A DNA stretch of 64,000 nucleotides. It comes from CAVQOB01 sp963714325 (GTDB lineage: Bacteria > Pseudomonadota > Alphaproteobacteria > Rhizobiales > Hyphomicrobiaceae). Location: positions 1-64,000 of the forward strand of contig CAVQOB010000015.1 in the NCBI GenBank assembly GCA_963714325.1, read 5' to 3'. Of the stretch, positions 9,142 through 17,217 are shown piece by piece. The notes beneath the pieces are model-generated. The model was not told where the DNA came from. It ran no database searches and worked only from the letters and a program-made list of their open reading frames with translations. The translations under genes were made by a program, and so were the position numbers. The first letter of the stretch is position 1; each line of letters starts with the position of its first letter.

Positions 9142-9414
9142 AGAAATACCAGATAAGGGCGAACTGCCGAATACAGCACCGGTGTCTCCAGACGCCAGAT
9201 TTACCTGGACATAGCCCCAACTACCAGATTGCGAATTCCCATCCTTTACGAGCACCGCCACATGAAGAACGCCTGTTGTATTAAAATCCGTTCGCAGCGC
9301 CGCAACATAATCGAGGGCGCTTTGCTTCACATTAGTCGAAATTGCTGTCCCAGACATAACAACCCTTTCGATTGGTTTTTGACGGCAGTCAACCAGCCTG
9401 CTATTGCGCAATAA

Positions 9415-10123
9415 TCAATTCTGACGATGTCCGACTATTGTAGCGAAAACGCCATCTTGATTATCGACGCAGTTTCGAATTTCGAATCGATAGTTTGTGA
9501 TCCAATGCAATGCTAGAATTGCTGGAGTGAAAGGAACCGACAGCTTGCCGGGTCCCGGCTCCCATTTGCGGATTTGTCGCTCGAAATATCGTTCGAGTTC
9601 GAATGTTATCAGCGTCGAGCTTTTGCAAAGCTTGCACTGCACCAGGCTTCTCCGCGATCGGGAAGAGTTTCTCTCGAAAATCAACGCAACTAAAGTCTAG
9701 AATATTAAGTTCGAGAACAAGGGGTCGAGAATTATTTGTCTGCTGAGCAGGCCCTTCAAATCGCGATGCGACTGAAATAAAGCGACAAAAGTCGTTCTCG
9801 GAAAAGCCCTCATTATTCTTTGTTGATAAACTATTAATATTCCAGATAGCAATAACTCTGCGTGCGCGGTCTCGGGACATACAATTAGGTAGATTTATTG
9901 GCAGCTCCAGTATGGCTGCATTGGAGTTTTGAAACACCGCTCTCATGAAGAGTGATTGTGTGACATAACCCGGCATTGAAGCCGCGCCATCTGCGATTGC
10001 TAATGTGCCACTAATTGTCACCGCAAACAGAGTGCCAAATCCCAATGCAAGTCGCGCCACTGCATTTCCGTGATAGGTACCCAGCAAGCTGCTCGGCCTC
10101 AATTTTTCCGTTACCTTGGTCAT
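9415..10123 (-). pseudogene. Hypothetical membrane-anchored protein, cassette 2 partner (probable frameshift)
   Basis: Unrecognised protein starting MTKVTEKLRPSSLLG at 10123, with AAGGAG seven bases upstream. A hydrophobic segment at about residues 24-46 (RLALGFGTLFAVTISGTLAI) suggests a membrane anchor or signal; the rest is soluble and has several Cys (LPNCMSRDRARRV, ENDFCRFI, DFSCVDFR). The frame from 10123 stays open to 9461, but from about 9610 another frame looks more protein-like (TFELERYFERQIRKWEPG, WITNYRFEIRNCVDNQDG), ending at 9415, so I suspect one indel near 9605-9650. It lies 57 bases upstream of the cassette 2 effector start, mirroring cassette 1. The region is AT-rich. Its upstream flank has been replaced by an ISL3 end. 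Confidence 0.55.
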
Positions 10124-10319
10124 TGGTTACTCCTTCTTTCCGCCTCCTCGCTGACCTGAGTGGGCTGGGTGGTCAGGATGGCGGCTTGATCCTGATGGCA
10201 GAGCGTGGGCCGTCGTGACGGCCGGCGGTCAAGGTCGCGCTCTTCAGCGCGCCCGCAGGGGGGGCTTGGCCTTGAGGGCCGGCCGGCGCGGCGGCAGAAT
10301 AGGAGCCAGGATCGAACCC

Positions 10320-12000
10320 TAGCCCGACCTTCTCATAGAACATAGCTGCACGCACTCGGTTTGACGATGCCGCCGTCCGTGTCCGAGGCGACCACGGGCG
10401 CGCGTCACCGCTGATTGCAGCGTATCGCTTCCTGGCAATGTTCCTTGTTCCAGTGGTGCGGATCGGGCGGCTTGAGCGGCTCAGGCCGCGTCGTGTCGAA
10501 GACGCACTTCCAGCACGACGCGTCGGAGCCGTTCGTGAGCGATGGCGAAGGTCGCCTGATGCGGGCACGATGACGCGAACGCGATCTTCACGCGGCGCAC
10601 GCTGGTGGTGATCAACGCGCCGATCTTCAACAGCTTCAGTCGGATGGTGCCGCACGTCGCCTGCGACAGTTCGGTGCCGATCAGTCCGATGCGCCTGAGT
10701 GCCGCCATCACAACATAAGCGAACGCGGCGAACCACAGCCGCAACTGATTGGCCCGCATCGACGCCGCGCTGGTGCGGTCCGGCGAACAGGTCCGACTGG
10801 CATTCCTTGATGCGGTTCTCCATCTCGCCGCGCTGCGCAGTAGATGTCCTCGTAGAGCTTGCGCGCATCGCCGTCGGTCCAATGCAGCGACGTGACGAGG
10901 AAGCGCGGGTTGGCTTTGTCATCGAGCCACTCGGCCTTGGCGACGACCTTGCGTCGGGCGTGCCCAGCCCTCGCGCGTGTCCCAGTCCTCCAGCACGGCG
11001 AAGCGGCGTTCCGCGCGGCCAGAACGACGGCTCGCGCGCCGCGCCAGCACCAGCTCGCGTTTGATCGGCGCCGACGAGCCGCACATTGCGCGCAAGGCCG
11101 AAGATGTAGTCGACGCCGTTGTTTTCGCACCAGTCCATCAAATCGTCGCGCGCAAAGCCGCTGTCGGCGCGCAGGATGATGCGCACGTCGGGCCAGCGCT
11201 CGCGGATCTGCGCCACGATGCGCGCGATCTCTTCTTTGGCGCCGTCGGCGGCATCCTTGTCGGCGCTGCGGAGTTTGGCGGCGAGCAAGTGCCGGCCGGC
11301 GAAGATGTACAGCGGCAGATAGCAATAGCAGTCGTAGAAGGCGTTGAAGTGCCGGCCTTCCTGCTCGCCGTGGATCGGATCATGGGTGGCGTCGAGATCG
11401 ATGATCAGCCGGCGCGGCGGCTCTTCGTGCGCGTCCATCATCAGCGTCACGAACAAGCGCTCGATCGCGGCGGGATCATGGGTGATCTTGTGATAGGGAT
11501 CGGTCACCGACCTTGGCCGCATGCTCCAGCCGGTTGAGTGTCGACTTGCCGGCGAGGGGCTGCGCAGTTCGGACGCTTTCGTGGTCAGCGTTCCGCCGAG
11601 CACGCCGAGAACGGGATCGTGACGGAGCTGATCGTGATCGACGATGTCCTCGTAGCCAAGCGCGATGCCGAAAATGCGCTGGCTGAGCAGCGCCGGCAGC
11701 TTGTGCACCGACGAACGCCGGACGGCGACCATCCTGGAAACAATCAGCCAAGCCGCGACACCAGGCCGATCGCCTTGTCGGTCTGGCCGAGCAGCAGCGC
11801 ACCGGCATCCGACGGGATCGCGCCGCCATCGAACGCGCCCACAACATTGCGGCGATCGACGGTTCCAAAATCAAACGAATCCCGGTTACACTCTGTCGGC
11901 ATCGGGGCGTTTCTCCTCTTCAGTCGAAGTCGTTGCAGCACAACAACTTTCGCTGAGTTGGAGCCCCGATGCGACTACCCATGTTGAGAAGCGTCGGGCT
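10320..12000 (-). mobile_element. IS1380-family element nested in ISL3 copy 2
   Basis: Terminal inverted repeats are visible: ctagcccgaccttctcat at 10318 onward, and the reverse complement of the stretch ending at about 12003 reads ctagcccgacgcttctcaa. A CCCT is found at both edges and could be the 4-bp target duplication typical of the family. The inserted transposase runs on the minus strand and is broken. Confidence 0.75.
10481..11902 (-). pseudogene. IS1380-family transposase, several frameshifts
   Basis: The start MPTECNRDSFDFGTVD at 11902 has GAGGAG upstream, and the N-terminal family motif AFDGGAIPSDAGALLL is clear. The frame stops at 11744; the family sequence resumes in another frame at QRIFGIALGYEDIVDH, slips again around LAGKSTLNRLEH (11530) and returns with DLDATHDPIHGEQEG and YCYLPLYIF. 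LRADSGFARDDLMDW follows, then further shifts before the C-terminal MRANQLRLWFAAFAYV and TCGTIRLKLLKIGALI, ending at 10481. At least four indels are needed. An intact IS1380 transposase is about 440-470 residues, matching the span. This copy cannot encode an active enzyme. Confidence 0.85.
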
Positions 12001-12015
12001 AGCCCTGGCTCAGAC

Positions 12016-13230
12016 ATGCGCGACAACGACCTCTTCCAGCTTGCCCTCGGTATTACCTCGCCCTGGTTCGTGGCGTCGTCCGCCTTCGACGCTGCCAAGA
12101 AGCGCCTCGATATCGGCGTCGACTTCAAGGCCGGCTCGCGCTTTACCTGCCCGGACTGTAACGCCGACGGCTGCCCGGTGCACGACACCACCGAGAAGAC
12201 GTGGCGGCACCTCGACTTCTTCCAGCATCAGGCGTTCCTGACCGCGCGTGTGCCGCGTATCACGTGCGGCACATGCGGCGTTCGCCAAGTCGGCGTGCCG
12301 TGGGCGCGGAAAGGCTCGGGGTTTTCGCTGCTGTTCGAAGCGCTCGCAATGACGCTCGTCACGCACATGCCGGTCGCCGCGGCAGCCCGCCTCATGGGCG
12401 AGCACGACACGAGGCTATGGCGCGTCGTCTTCCACTACGTCGAAGCCGCAGTCGCGCGCATGGATCTCGCAACCCTGCGCCGCGTGTGCATCGACGAGAC
12501 TGCCGCAAAGCGCGGCCACGACTATATCACCTTGTTCGTCGACATCGATCGCCGCAGCGTCGTGTTCATCGCGGACGGACGTGACGCCAAGACCGTCGCC
12601 GAGTTCGCCGACCACGTTGATGCCCACAACTCCGACGCGTCCCGCATCAAGCAGGTTTGCGTCGACATGAGCGGCGCCTTCATCAAGGGCGTCACCGAGA
12701 ACCTCACCGAAGCCGAGATCACCTTCGACAAGTTCCACGTCATGAAGCTCATTGGTGACGCCGTCGACAAGGTGCGCCGGCAAGAGAGCAAATCGCGCCC
12801 CGAACTCAAGGGCTCGCGCTATCTCTGGCTCAGGAACGAAGCCAACCTGTCGGCCGAGCAGTCGGCCCAGCTCGGCTCGCTCGCGAAAACCAACTTGAAA
12901 ACGGCGCGCGCCTATCACCTGCGCTTGGCGTTCCAGGACATCTACAAGGAGCGGTCGCGCGAATGGGCCAGTCTGCTCCTGCACAAATGGTACTCCTGGG
13001 CTCGGCGTTCGCGTCTCGAGCCGATGAAGCAGGTCGCAGCGACCATCGATCGCCACCGCGAAGGCATTCTCGCTTGGTTCGACAGCGGCATCGCCAACGG
13101 CCTCATCGAGGGCATCAACTCCCTCGTTCAGGCAGCCAAGGCCAAAGCGCGCGGCTACCGCAACCGAAAGACCCTGAAGGCCGTCACCTACCTCATCGCA
13201 GGCAAACTCGACCTCAGACTACCCACTTGA
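12016..13230 (+). CDS. ISL3-family transposase, copy 2
   Basis: DDE transposase of 404 residues, exactly as long as copy 1, start MRDNDLFQLALGITSPWF at 12016. The start lies only about 10 bases right of the IS1380 end, so its native leader is displaced and expression may be lost or driven from IS1380. Zinc-finger Cys pairs (CPDCNADGCPVHD, CGTCG), VCIDETAAKRGHDY, VCVDMSGAF and EGINSLVQAAKAKARGY are all present. The frame is intact. Divergence from copy 1 is spread over the whole protein, so this is a sister element rather than a recent duplicate. Confidence 0.92.
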   Translation: MRDNDLFQLALGITSPWFVASSAFDAAKKRLDIGVDFKAGSRFTCPDCNADGCPVHDTTEKTWRHLDFFQHQAFLTARVPRITCGTCGVRQVGVPWARKGSGFSLLFEALAMTLVTHMPVAAAARLMGEHDTRLWRVVFHYVEAAVARMDLATLRRVCIDETAAKRGHDYITLFVDIDRRSVVFIADGRDAKTVAEFADHVDAHNSDASRIKQVCVDMSGAFIKGVTENLTEAEITFDKFHVMKLIGDAVDKVRRQESKSRPELKGSRYLWLRNEANLSAEQSAQLGSLAKTNLKTARAYHLRLAFQDIYKERSREWASLLLHKWYSWARRSRLEPMKQVAATIDRHREGILAWFDSGIANGLIEGINSLVQAAKAKARGYRNRKTLKAVTYLIAGKLDLRLPT

Positions 13231-13244
13231 AACAGCGGAGAGCC

Positions 13245-13307
13245 AAAATATGTCGCCAAAACCGCTGACGCGGCCTTAACGAAAAACACGATAGTGGCAA
13301 TTTCCAT
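13245..13307 (-). pseudogene. Truncated small membrane ORF at the ISL3 copy 2 right end
   Basis: On the minus strand an ATG at 13307, preceded by GGAA eight bases upstream, opens MEIATIVFFVKAASAVLATYF and then runs straight into the ISL3 terminal repeat at 13244. If the element is removed and joined to 10141, the frame would continue GKKE and stop exactly in front of the ribosome site of the cassette 2 membrane protein. That would make a 25-residue hydrophobic peptide upstream of it. This reconstruction is inference; no target duplication confirms it. Confidence 0.3.
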
Positions 13308-13384
13308 TGGAGTGTTTCCTTTGGCCCAAGCGGGCTCATCAAAAAGCTAAGTTCCGCCAGCGGAACATGCTGCAAAGGAGACCG

Positions 13385-13633
13385 ATGAAGATGGGAGTTT
13401 ATCAGGTCGCCTTTGAGCACGCTCAAACTGGAACGCTGCGCAACAACACTGTGCAACTCAACTCACAGACGCTTGACTTCAAGAGTTTAACAAACGTGAG
13501 TGCTTTGAGTCTCGAGGAATCTCTGCAACTCGAATTATTATTTGGATTCAACCCGTTCCAACCGCGCCCAAGGTTCCGATGCACTGCTCCAGAACTGCTT
13601 GAAGCGCATCACAAGCGCTATCCAAGCGTCTGA
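13385..13633 (+). CDS. Small hypothetical protein
   Basis: 82-residue frame starting MKMGVYQVAFEHAQTG at 13385, with a good AAGGAG six bases upstream. No family is recognised. The 5' end (gggagtttatcaggtcgcct, 13391) is repeated imperfectly at 13726 just before rimM, so the sequence may be a duplicated remnant. It lies between the ISL3 copy and rimM in AT-rich, accessory-looking DNA. The strong ribosome site is the main support; codon use is not convincing. Confidence 0.35.
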   Translation: MKMGVYQVAFEHAQTGTLRNNTVQLNSQTLDFKSLTNVSALSLEESLQLELLFGFNPFQPRPRFRCTAPELLEAHHKRYPSV

Positions 13634-13810
13634 AATGACTTGGCTTATTGCAGCGGCGTAAATATCTTGTGTCAATCCAATCCGTGGATTCCCTTTTTGG
13701 GGCTTTTAAGCTATCCTAATTTTGGGAGTTTATCAGGTTGCCTCTGGGCAGTCTCGATAGCAGGGTCATTCTCGGAAACGGGGATGGCCCTAACTTTTTG
13801 GGTAAGGTCT

Positions 13811-14338
13811 ATGGTGCTGCCTGGGCGCATCCTCCTCGGCCACATCGTCGGCGCGCATGGTATTCGCGGCGAGGTGATGATCCGCAGCTATGCCGACAAT
13901 CCCGAGGACATCGGCGCCTACGGAGCGCTCAGCGATGCGAGCGGGAAGCGGAGATTCACGATCACCACGGCGAAGGCCGCCGCCAAGGGCGTCATCGCCC
14001 GCATCGAAGGCGTCGCCGATCGCAATGCCGCCGAAAAACTGAAAGCCATCGATCTCTACGTCGACCGCGCGGCGCTGCCCGAACCCGCCGCCGACGAAGT
14101 CTATCACGCCGACCTTGCCGGCATGCGCGCCGTCACTCCGGACGGCATCGACATCGGCATCGTCATCGGCATCGCCAACTACGGCGCCGGCGACATTCTC
14201 GAAATCAAACGCGCCGGCATGTCTGAGACGGAACTCGTGCCCTACATCGACGCCTTCATCCGCGCGGTCGATGCCAACGCCCGCCGCATCATCATCGTCA
14301 TGCCCACCTACCTCGAAGATGACAACCCCGAGCGCTGA
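13811..14338 (+). CDS. rimM: 16S rRNA processing protein RimM
   Basis: Ribosome maturation factor that binds S19 and helps form the head of the 30S subunit. The protein is 175 residues from ATG 13811 (MVLPGRILLGHIVGAHGIRG), giving the usual RimM N-terminus; an ATG at 13784 would add nine residues. The N-terminal barrel (residues 5-85) shows GAHGIRGEV, and the C-terminal PRC barrel (about 95-170) shows YHADLAG and NYGAGDILEI. In alphaproteobacteria rimM normally lies in rpsP-rimM-trmD-rplS. Here none of those genes is found: upstream is the IS region and downstream a gene-free stretch, so the operon appears broken or this copy has moved. The frame is intact. Confidence 0.9.
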   Translation: MVLPGRILLGHIVGAHGIRGEVMIRSYADNPEDIGAYGALSDASGKRRFTITTAKAAAKGVIARIEGVADRNAAEKLKAIDLYVDRAALPEPAADEVYHADLAGMRAVTPDGIDIGIVIGIANYGAGDILEIKRAGMSETELVPYIDAFIRAVDANARRIIIVMPTYLEDDNPER

Positions 14339-15187
14339 AGCGCCCGTTCACTATTCCCCGCCAAAACGTGTCAACCTGGGTAAGTACCTAGGGGGTGCGA
14401 TTTTTGATTTCTGGCATACTCTCTCACATCCCGGTTCACATCAGGGGCGGTGCGAGGGTCGTCTCGTTTCCCCGGACCGGGCGTTGCAAGAAGGTACCTC
14501 GGACGAGCAACGCGCTCCGGTCAGTCTGAAGTGTTCGGATGTGCCGCAAGGTAGACACCGAGCGACATCGTGTCGATCGCACGGTGGGTCCTTCAGGGGA
14601 CAGATCTCTGACAAAACCCTTGCAGCAAACGGGGCGGCCGCGTGGCCGTCGAAGTCCGCGCCAGGCTTTTTGCTTGCGCCTTCAGTTGCCCACAAGGCAA
14701 CCGGCGCGGCGAGTTTGCCGCAAGCAGAGATCGCATCGGCTCCGCCGCCCCGGTCCCTGAATTTAAAGCAAAACGCCGATGCGAAAGCATGCGGCGATTA
14801 AGATGATTGCACCGCGCTTGCCTCGCATTCGCTCTGGTCGCGCACAAAATTCCACTGACATCCCAGGGCTTGTCCCTGGGACCCATCGTGCAACAATCTC
14901 GAACGTCGCGGTTGTGGCACGATGGGTCCCCGGCACGCGGCCGCTTTTCTTGGCGCCTCCGGTTGCCCAGGCCCGGCTGCTGGTGGGCAGCTAAATGGCC
15001 AAGCAAAGTGCCAAACGGCGTGGCCCTGGCCGAGGATGAATTGCATGTGAGGCGGCTGCGCCCGATGCCTGAGCGCTGTCGGAAAAGCATGGCCACGGGC
15101 TTGACCCGAGGGGGGAACCGGTTTTCCGATGAGTAGCGCGAACAACAAAAGGCGGGAACGGCAGGCGCCAAAATAGAGCGCGCGCAC
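14339..15187. other. Gene-poor stretch after rimM
   Basis: About 850 bases without a recognisable gene. An ATG at 14319 inside the end of rimM opens MTTPSAEAPVHYSPPKR in the place where trmD would start, but the sequence that follows is not TrmD. Around 14858-14883 there is a palindrome (cccagggcttgtccctggga) flanked by acccatcgtgc and its complement near 14920, a typical dispersed palindromic element of this bacterial group. Frames on the minus strand (14593-15171) have composition unlike real proteins. No conserved RNA is recognised. Confidence 0.45.
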
Positions 15188-16030
15188 CTACCCGCGACTT
15201 TCGATATCCTTGACCAGCATCGCCCGTTGCTCAGCGGTCACCACCGGCTTCACCCCGAACCACTGATGAAACCCGCGCACGGCTTGATAAAGCAGCATGT
15301 CGAGCCCATTCGCCGTTTTGAATCCACGCCGCTCCGCCGCCAGCAGCAGCGGCGTCTTCAGCGGCACGTAGACCGCGTCCGACACGATCGCACCTTCAGC
15401 CATGCCATCGAGTGCAATATCGAGCGGCGGCTGCCCGTGCATGCCGAGCGACGTCGTATTGACCAGCATCCGGCACCCGCTGAGTAACTCGGGCAGGCTC
15501 TCCCAGCGCGCCGGCCGCACACGCGGCCCAAACAGATCCCGCACGTCTTCCGCCCGCTCGATCGTGCGATTGGCGATATGGATCTCATGGATGCCCCGCT
15601 CAAGCAGCCCATGCACGATCGCCCGCGCCGCGCCACCAGCACCCAGCACCACCGCCCGCTCCGCCTGCCGATCCCAACCCGGCGCCGCCGCATCGAGCGC
15701 GTCGGTAAAACCCTCGATATCCGTGTTCGTCGACTTCAACCGGCCATCTTCGATCCACACTGTATTCGACGCCCCGACCGCCCGCGCCCGCGCATCGGGT
15801 TCCGTCCCGGCGAACGCCATTTCCTTGTGCGGGATCGTCACATTGCACCCGGCATAGCCGCGCTCGCCGAGCCCCGCGAGAAACGTCTGAAAATCCTCAG
15901 GCCGCACCTCTTCCATCAGATACGCCGCATCCAGTCCGTAGGCCTCGATCCAGTAGCCATGCAACTTCGGCGAGCGCGAATGTTTCACCGGCCAGCCGAC
16001 GATACAGGCTTTCGTACGAGCGTCTGTCAT
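15188..16030 (-). CDS. aroE: Shikimate dehydrogenase
   Basis: Reduces 3-dehydroshikimate to shikimate with NADPH in aromatic amino acid synthesis. 280 residues from ATG 16030 (MTDARTKACIVGWPVKHS); the longer open frame upstream overlaps the next gene and is not used. Substrate motif SRSPKLHG is at 18-25, the catalytic Lys is K69 in NVTIPHKE, and the paired Asp is D104 in STNTDIEGF. The nucleotide loop VVLGAGGAAR follows, and the C-terminal helix holds LLYQAVRGFHQWFG. The gene starts two bases after the oxidoreductase stop, so they form an operon. Length is standard. Confidence 0.96.
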   Translation of the reverse strand: MTDARTKACIVGWPVKHSRSPKLHGYWIEAYGLDAAYLMEEVRPEDFQTFLAGLGERGYAGCNVTIPHKEMAFAGTEPDARARAVGASNTVWIEDGRLKSTNTDIEGFTDALDAAAPGWDRQAERAVVLGAGGAARAIVHGLLERGIHEIHIANRTIERAEDVRDLFGPRVRPARWESLPELLSGCRMLVNTTSLGMHGQPPLDIALDGMAEGAIVSDAVYVPLKTPLLLAAERRGFKTANGLDMLLYQAVRGFHQWFGVKPVVTAEQRAMLVKDIESRG

Positions 16031-16032
16031 CG

Positions 16033-17094
16033 TCACGCCGTCCCTTTCATCATGTCGTCGATCAGCACCGGCCGCCCCGACTTTGCCGAATGCGTGATGG
16101 CGAGTGTCGCAGCCAATGTTCGCGTGCCATCGCGACCGCTGAGCACCGGCTTTGCCGTGCCACGGATCACCGCCGCGAAATTCAACATCTGTTCGGTGTA
16201 AGCGTCGGCCGGCGCGTACTGATGCCACTTCTGCGTCATGGCAGTGTGCCAACTCTGCCGCCCCGGCTCATGCCAGCGATGCACCAGCGTTGGCAATGCC
16301 AGCGACCCGAGCGTGCCAGCGATCATGAAGCAGTTCTCCGGCTCATAGGGATACGACGCATTCTCCCTCGAACCCCACTCCCAGTTCCATGGGCTCGACG
16401 CGGTGTCTGATGTCAACAGTGTGCCGAGCGCGCCGCTCTCGAACCTCAGCACCGCCGCCGCCGTATCCTCGACCGCAAATCCGCGCACTGCATTCGATGC
16501 CGTAGCCTGCACACTGACGATATCGCCGCACAGCATCCTGAGGCAGTCGATATCATGGATCGCATTGATCAGCACTGGCCCACCGCCCGGCTCCCGCCGC
16601 CAGGCAAGATCGTGATACCCCTGAGGTTTGTGACTGAGATAGATACCGGTTGCCGCAACGACACGCCCCACGCCGCCCTCGCGAATGATCTCCGCACCCT
16701 TGCGCATGATCGGATTATGCCGGCGATGATGCCCCGTCAGCGTCGCGACGTTCGCCCTCTCGGCTGCCTCGACCAGCTTCAGCGCTTCAGTCACCGAATC
16801 AGAAATCGGCTTCTCGATCAACACCGGAATGCCGCGCGCGACACAGGCCAGCCCCATCGCGACGTGCATCTGGTTCGGCACCGCGATGATGACACCATCC
16901 GGCTTCGCCTGATCGAGCATCACCTCGATGCCAGCAAAGAACGGAGACCCTGCGGCCTGCGCTTCTGCAGCCGCGGCAGGCGAGGGATCGACCACGGCTG
17001 CGAGCGTGAAGGCGGGATTGCCGGCCCGCAAGACGCCGATGTGCGTCCGCCCGATGAGCCCCGCGCCAACCACTGCAATACGGACAGGTGTCAT
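16033..17094 (-). CDS. Gfo/Idh/MocA-family oxidoreductase
   Basis: NAD(P)-dependent dehydrogenase of the Gfo/Idh/MocA family, 353 residues from ATG 17094 with AAGGA upstream. The Rossmann motif VVGAGLIGRTH is at residues 8-18 and the family EKP signature is at 94-96 (VLIEKPISD). The C-terminal alpha/beta domain carries INAIHDIDCLR, with a His-Asp pair in the usual active-site place. The substrate is probably a polyol or a sugar/inositol derivative but cannot be fixed. It is the first gene of a two-gene run with aroE; some relatives act on shikimate or quinate-type compounds, which would fit the neighbour, but this is speculation. Confidence 0.85.
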   Translation of the reverse strand: MTPVRIAVVGAGLIGRTHIGVLRAGNPAFTLAAVVDPSPAAAAEAQAAGSPFFAGIEVMLDQAKPDGVIIAVPNQMHVAMGLACVARGIPVLIEKPISDSVTEALKLVEAAERANVATLTGHHRRHNPIMRKGAEIIREGGVGRVVAATGIYLSHKPQGYHDLAWRREPGGGPVLINAIHDIDCLRMLCGDIVSVQATASNAVRGFAVEDTAAAVLRFESGALGTLLTSDTASSPWNWEWGSRENASYPYEPENCFMIAGTLGSLALPTLVHRWHEPGRQSWHTAMTQKWHQYAPADAYTEQMLNFAAVIRGTAKPVLSGRDGTRTLAATLAITHSAKSGRPVLIDDMMKGTA

Positions 17095-17217
17095 AAGGCA
17101 TTCCTTTCGCGTCAGGCGCAAATGTGCAGCGACGATAACGTCTGCAGCCTGGCTTGGCGATCCCCTGTATCGTGCTACAAGCACACGCTCTTGAAGCGCG
17201 CAATGCGCCGGCACAGG

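Larger units (their letters stand above)
5893..9357 (-). pseudogene. RTX-like secreted protein, cassette 2 (split by ISL3, frameshifted, 3'-truncated)
   Basis: Read on the minus strand from ATG at 9357 (MSGTAISTNVKQSALDYVA, with AAAGGG upstream). The N-terminal piece runs to 9142, where an ISL3 element (7712-9141) sits with an AGAAATAC duplication; removing element and one duplicate joins SSPLSGIS to TPQDEANAVFG in frame. The frame then needs one shift near 7385 and another near 6945 before LPNAVHDFRVGTLDVDVETG. The C-terminal block has calcium-loop motifs DLDGNG, DLDGDG, DSNNDG and DTNADG and ends at repeat B (about 5893). The N-terminal domain is unlike cassette 1 and contains YNVLTNSCVTVVRDIVLAGG, resembling the Asn-Cys stretch of papain-fold amidases. 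The reconstructed protein would be about 670 residues plus a lost C-terminus. Confidence 0.75.
10142..13244 (+). mobile_element. ISL3-family element, copy 2, interrupted by IS1380
   Basis: The left end at 10142 (gcctcctcgctgacctgagt) matches the left end of copy 1, and the right end at 13219-13244 matches the other end of copy 1. The transposase (12016-13230) lies near the right end on the plus strand. Between the left-end block and the transposase sits a decayed IS1380 element (about 10320-12000). Removing it restores the spacing seen in copy 1. No direct duplication is visible outside the ends (ttctttcc versus aaaatatg), so one flank has probably been rearranged. Confidence 0.8.

Noticed and set aside
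14400..14650. Group II intron, tmRNA or SRP RNA in the gap after rimM
   Set aside because: None of the conserved domain V, tag-peptide or SRP loop sequences could be found.
14593..15171. 192-codon minus-strand frame after rimM
   Set aside because: Arg/Cys/Ser-rich, no ribosome site, covers palindromic repeats; not credible as protein.
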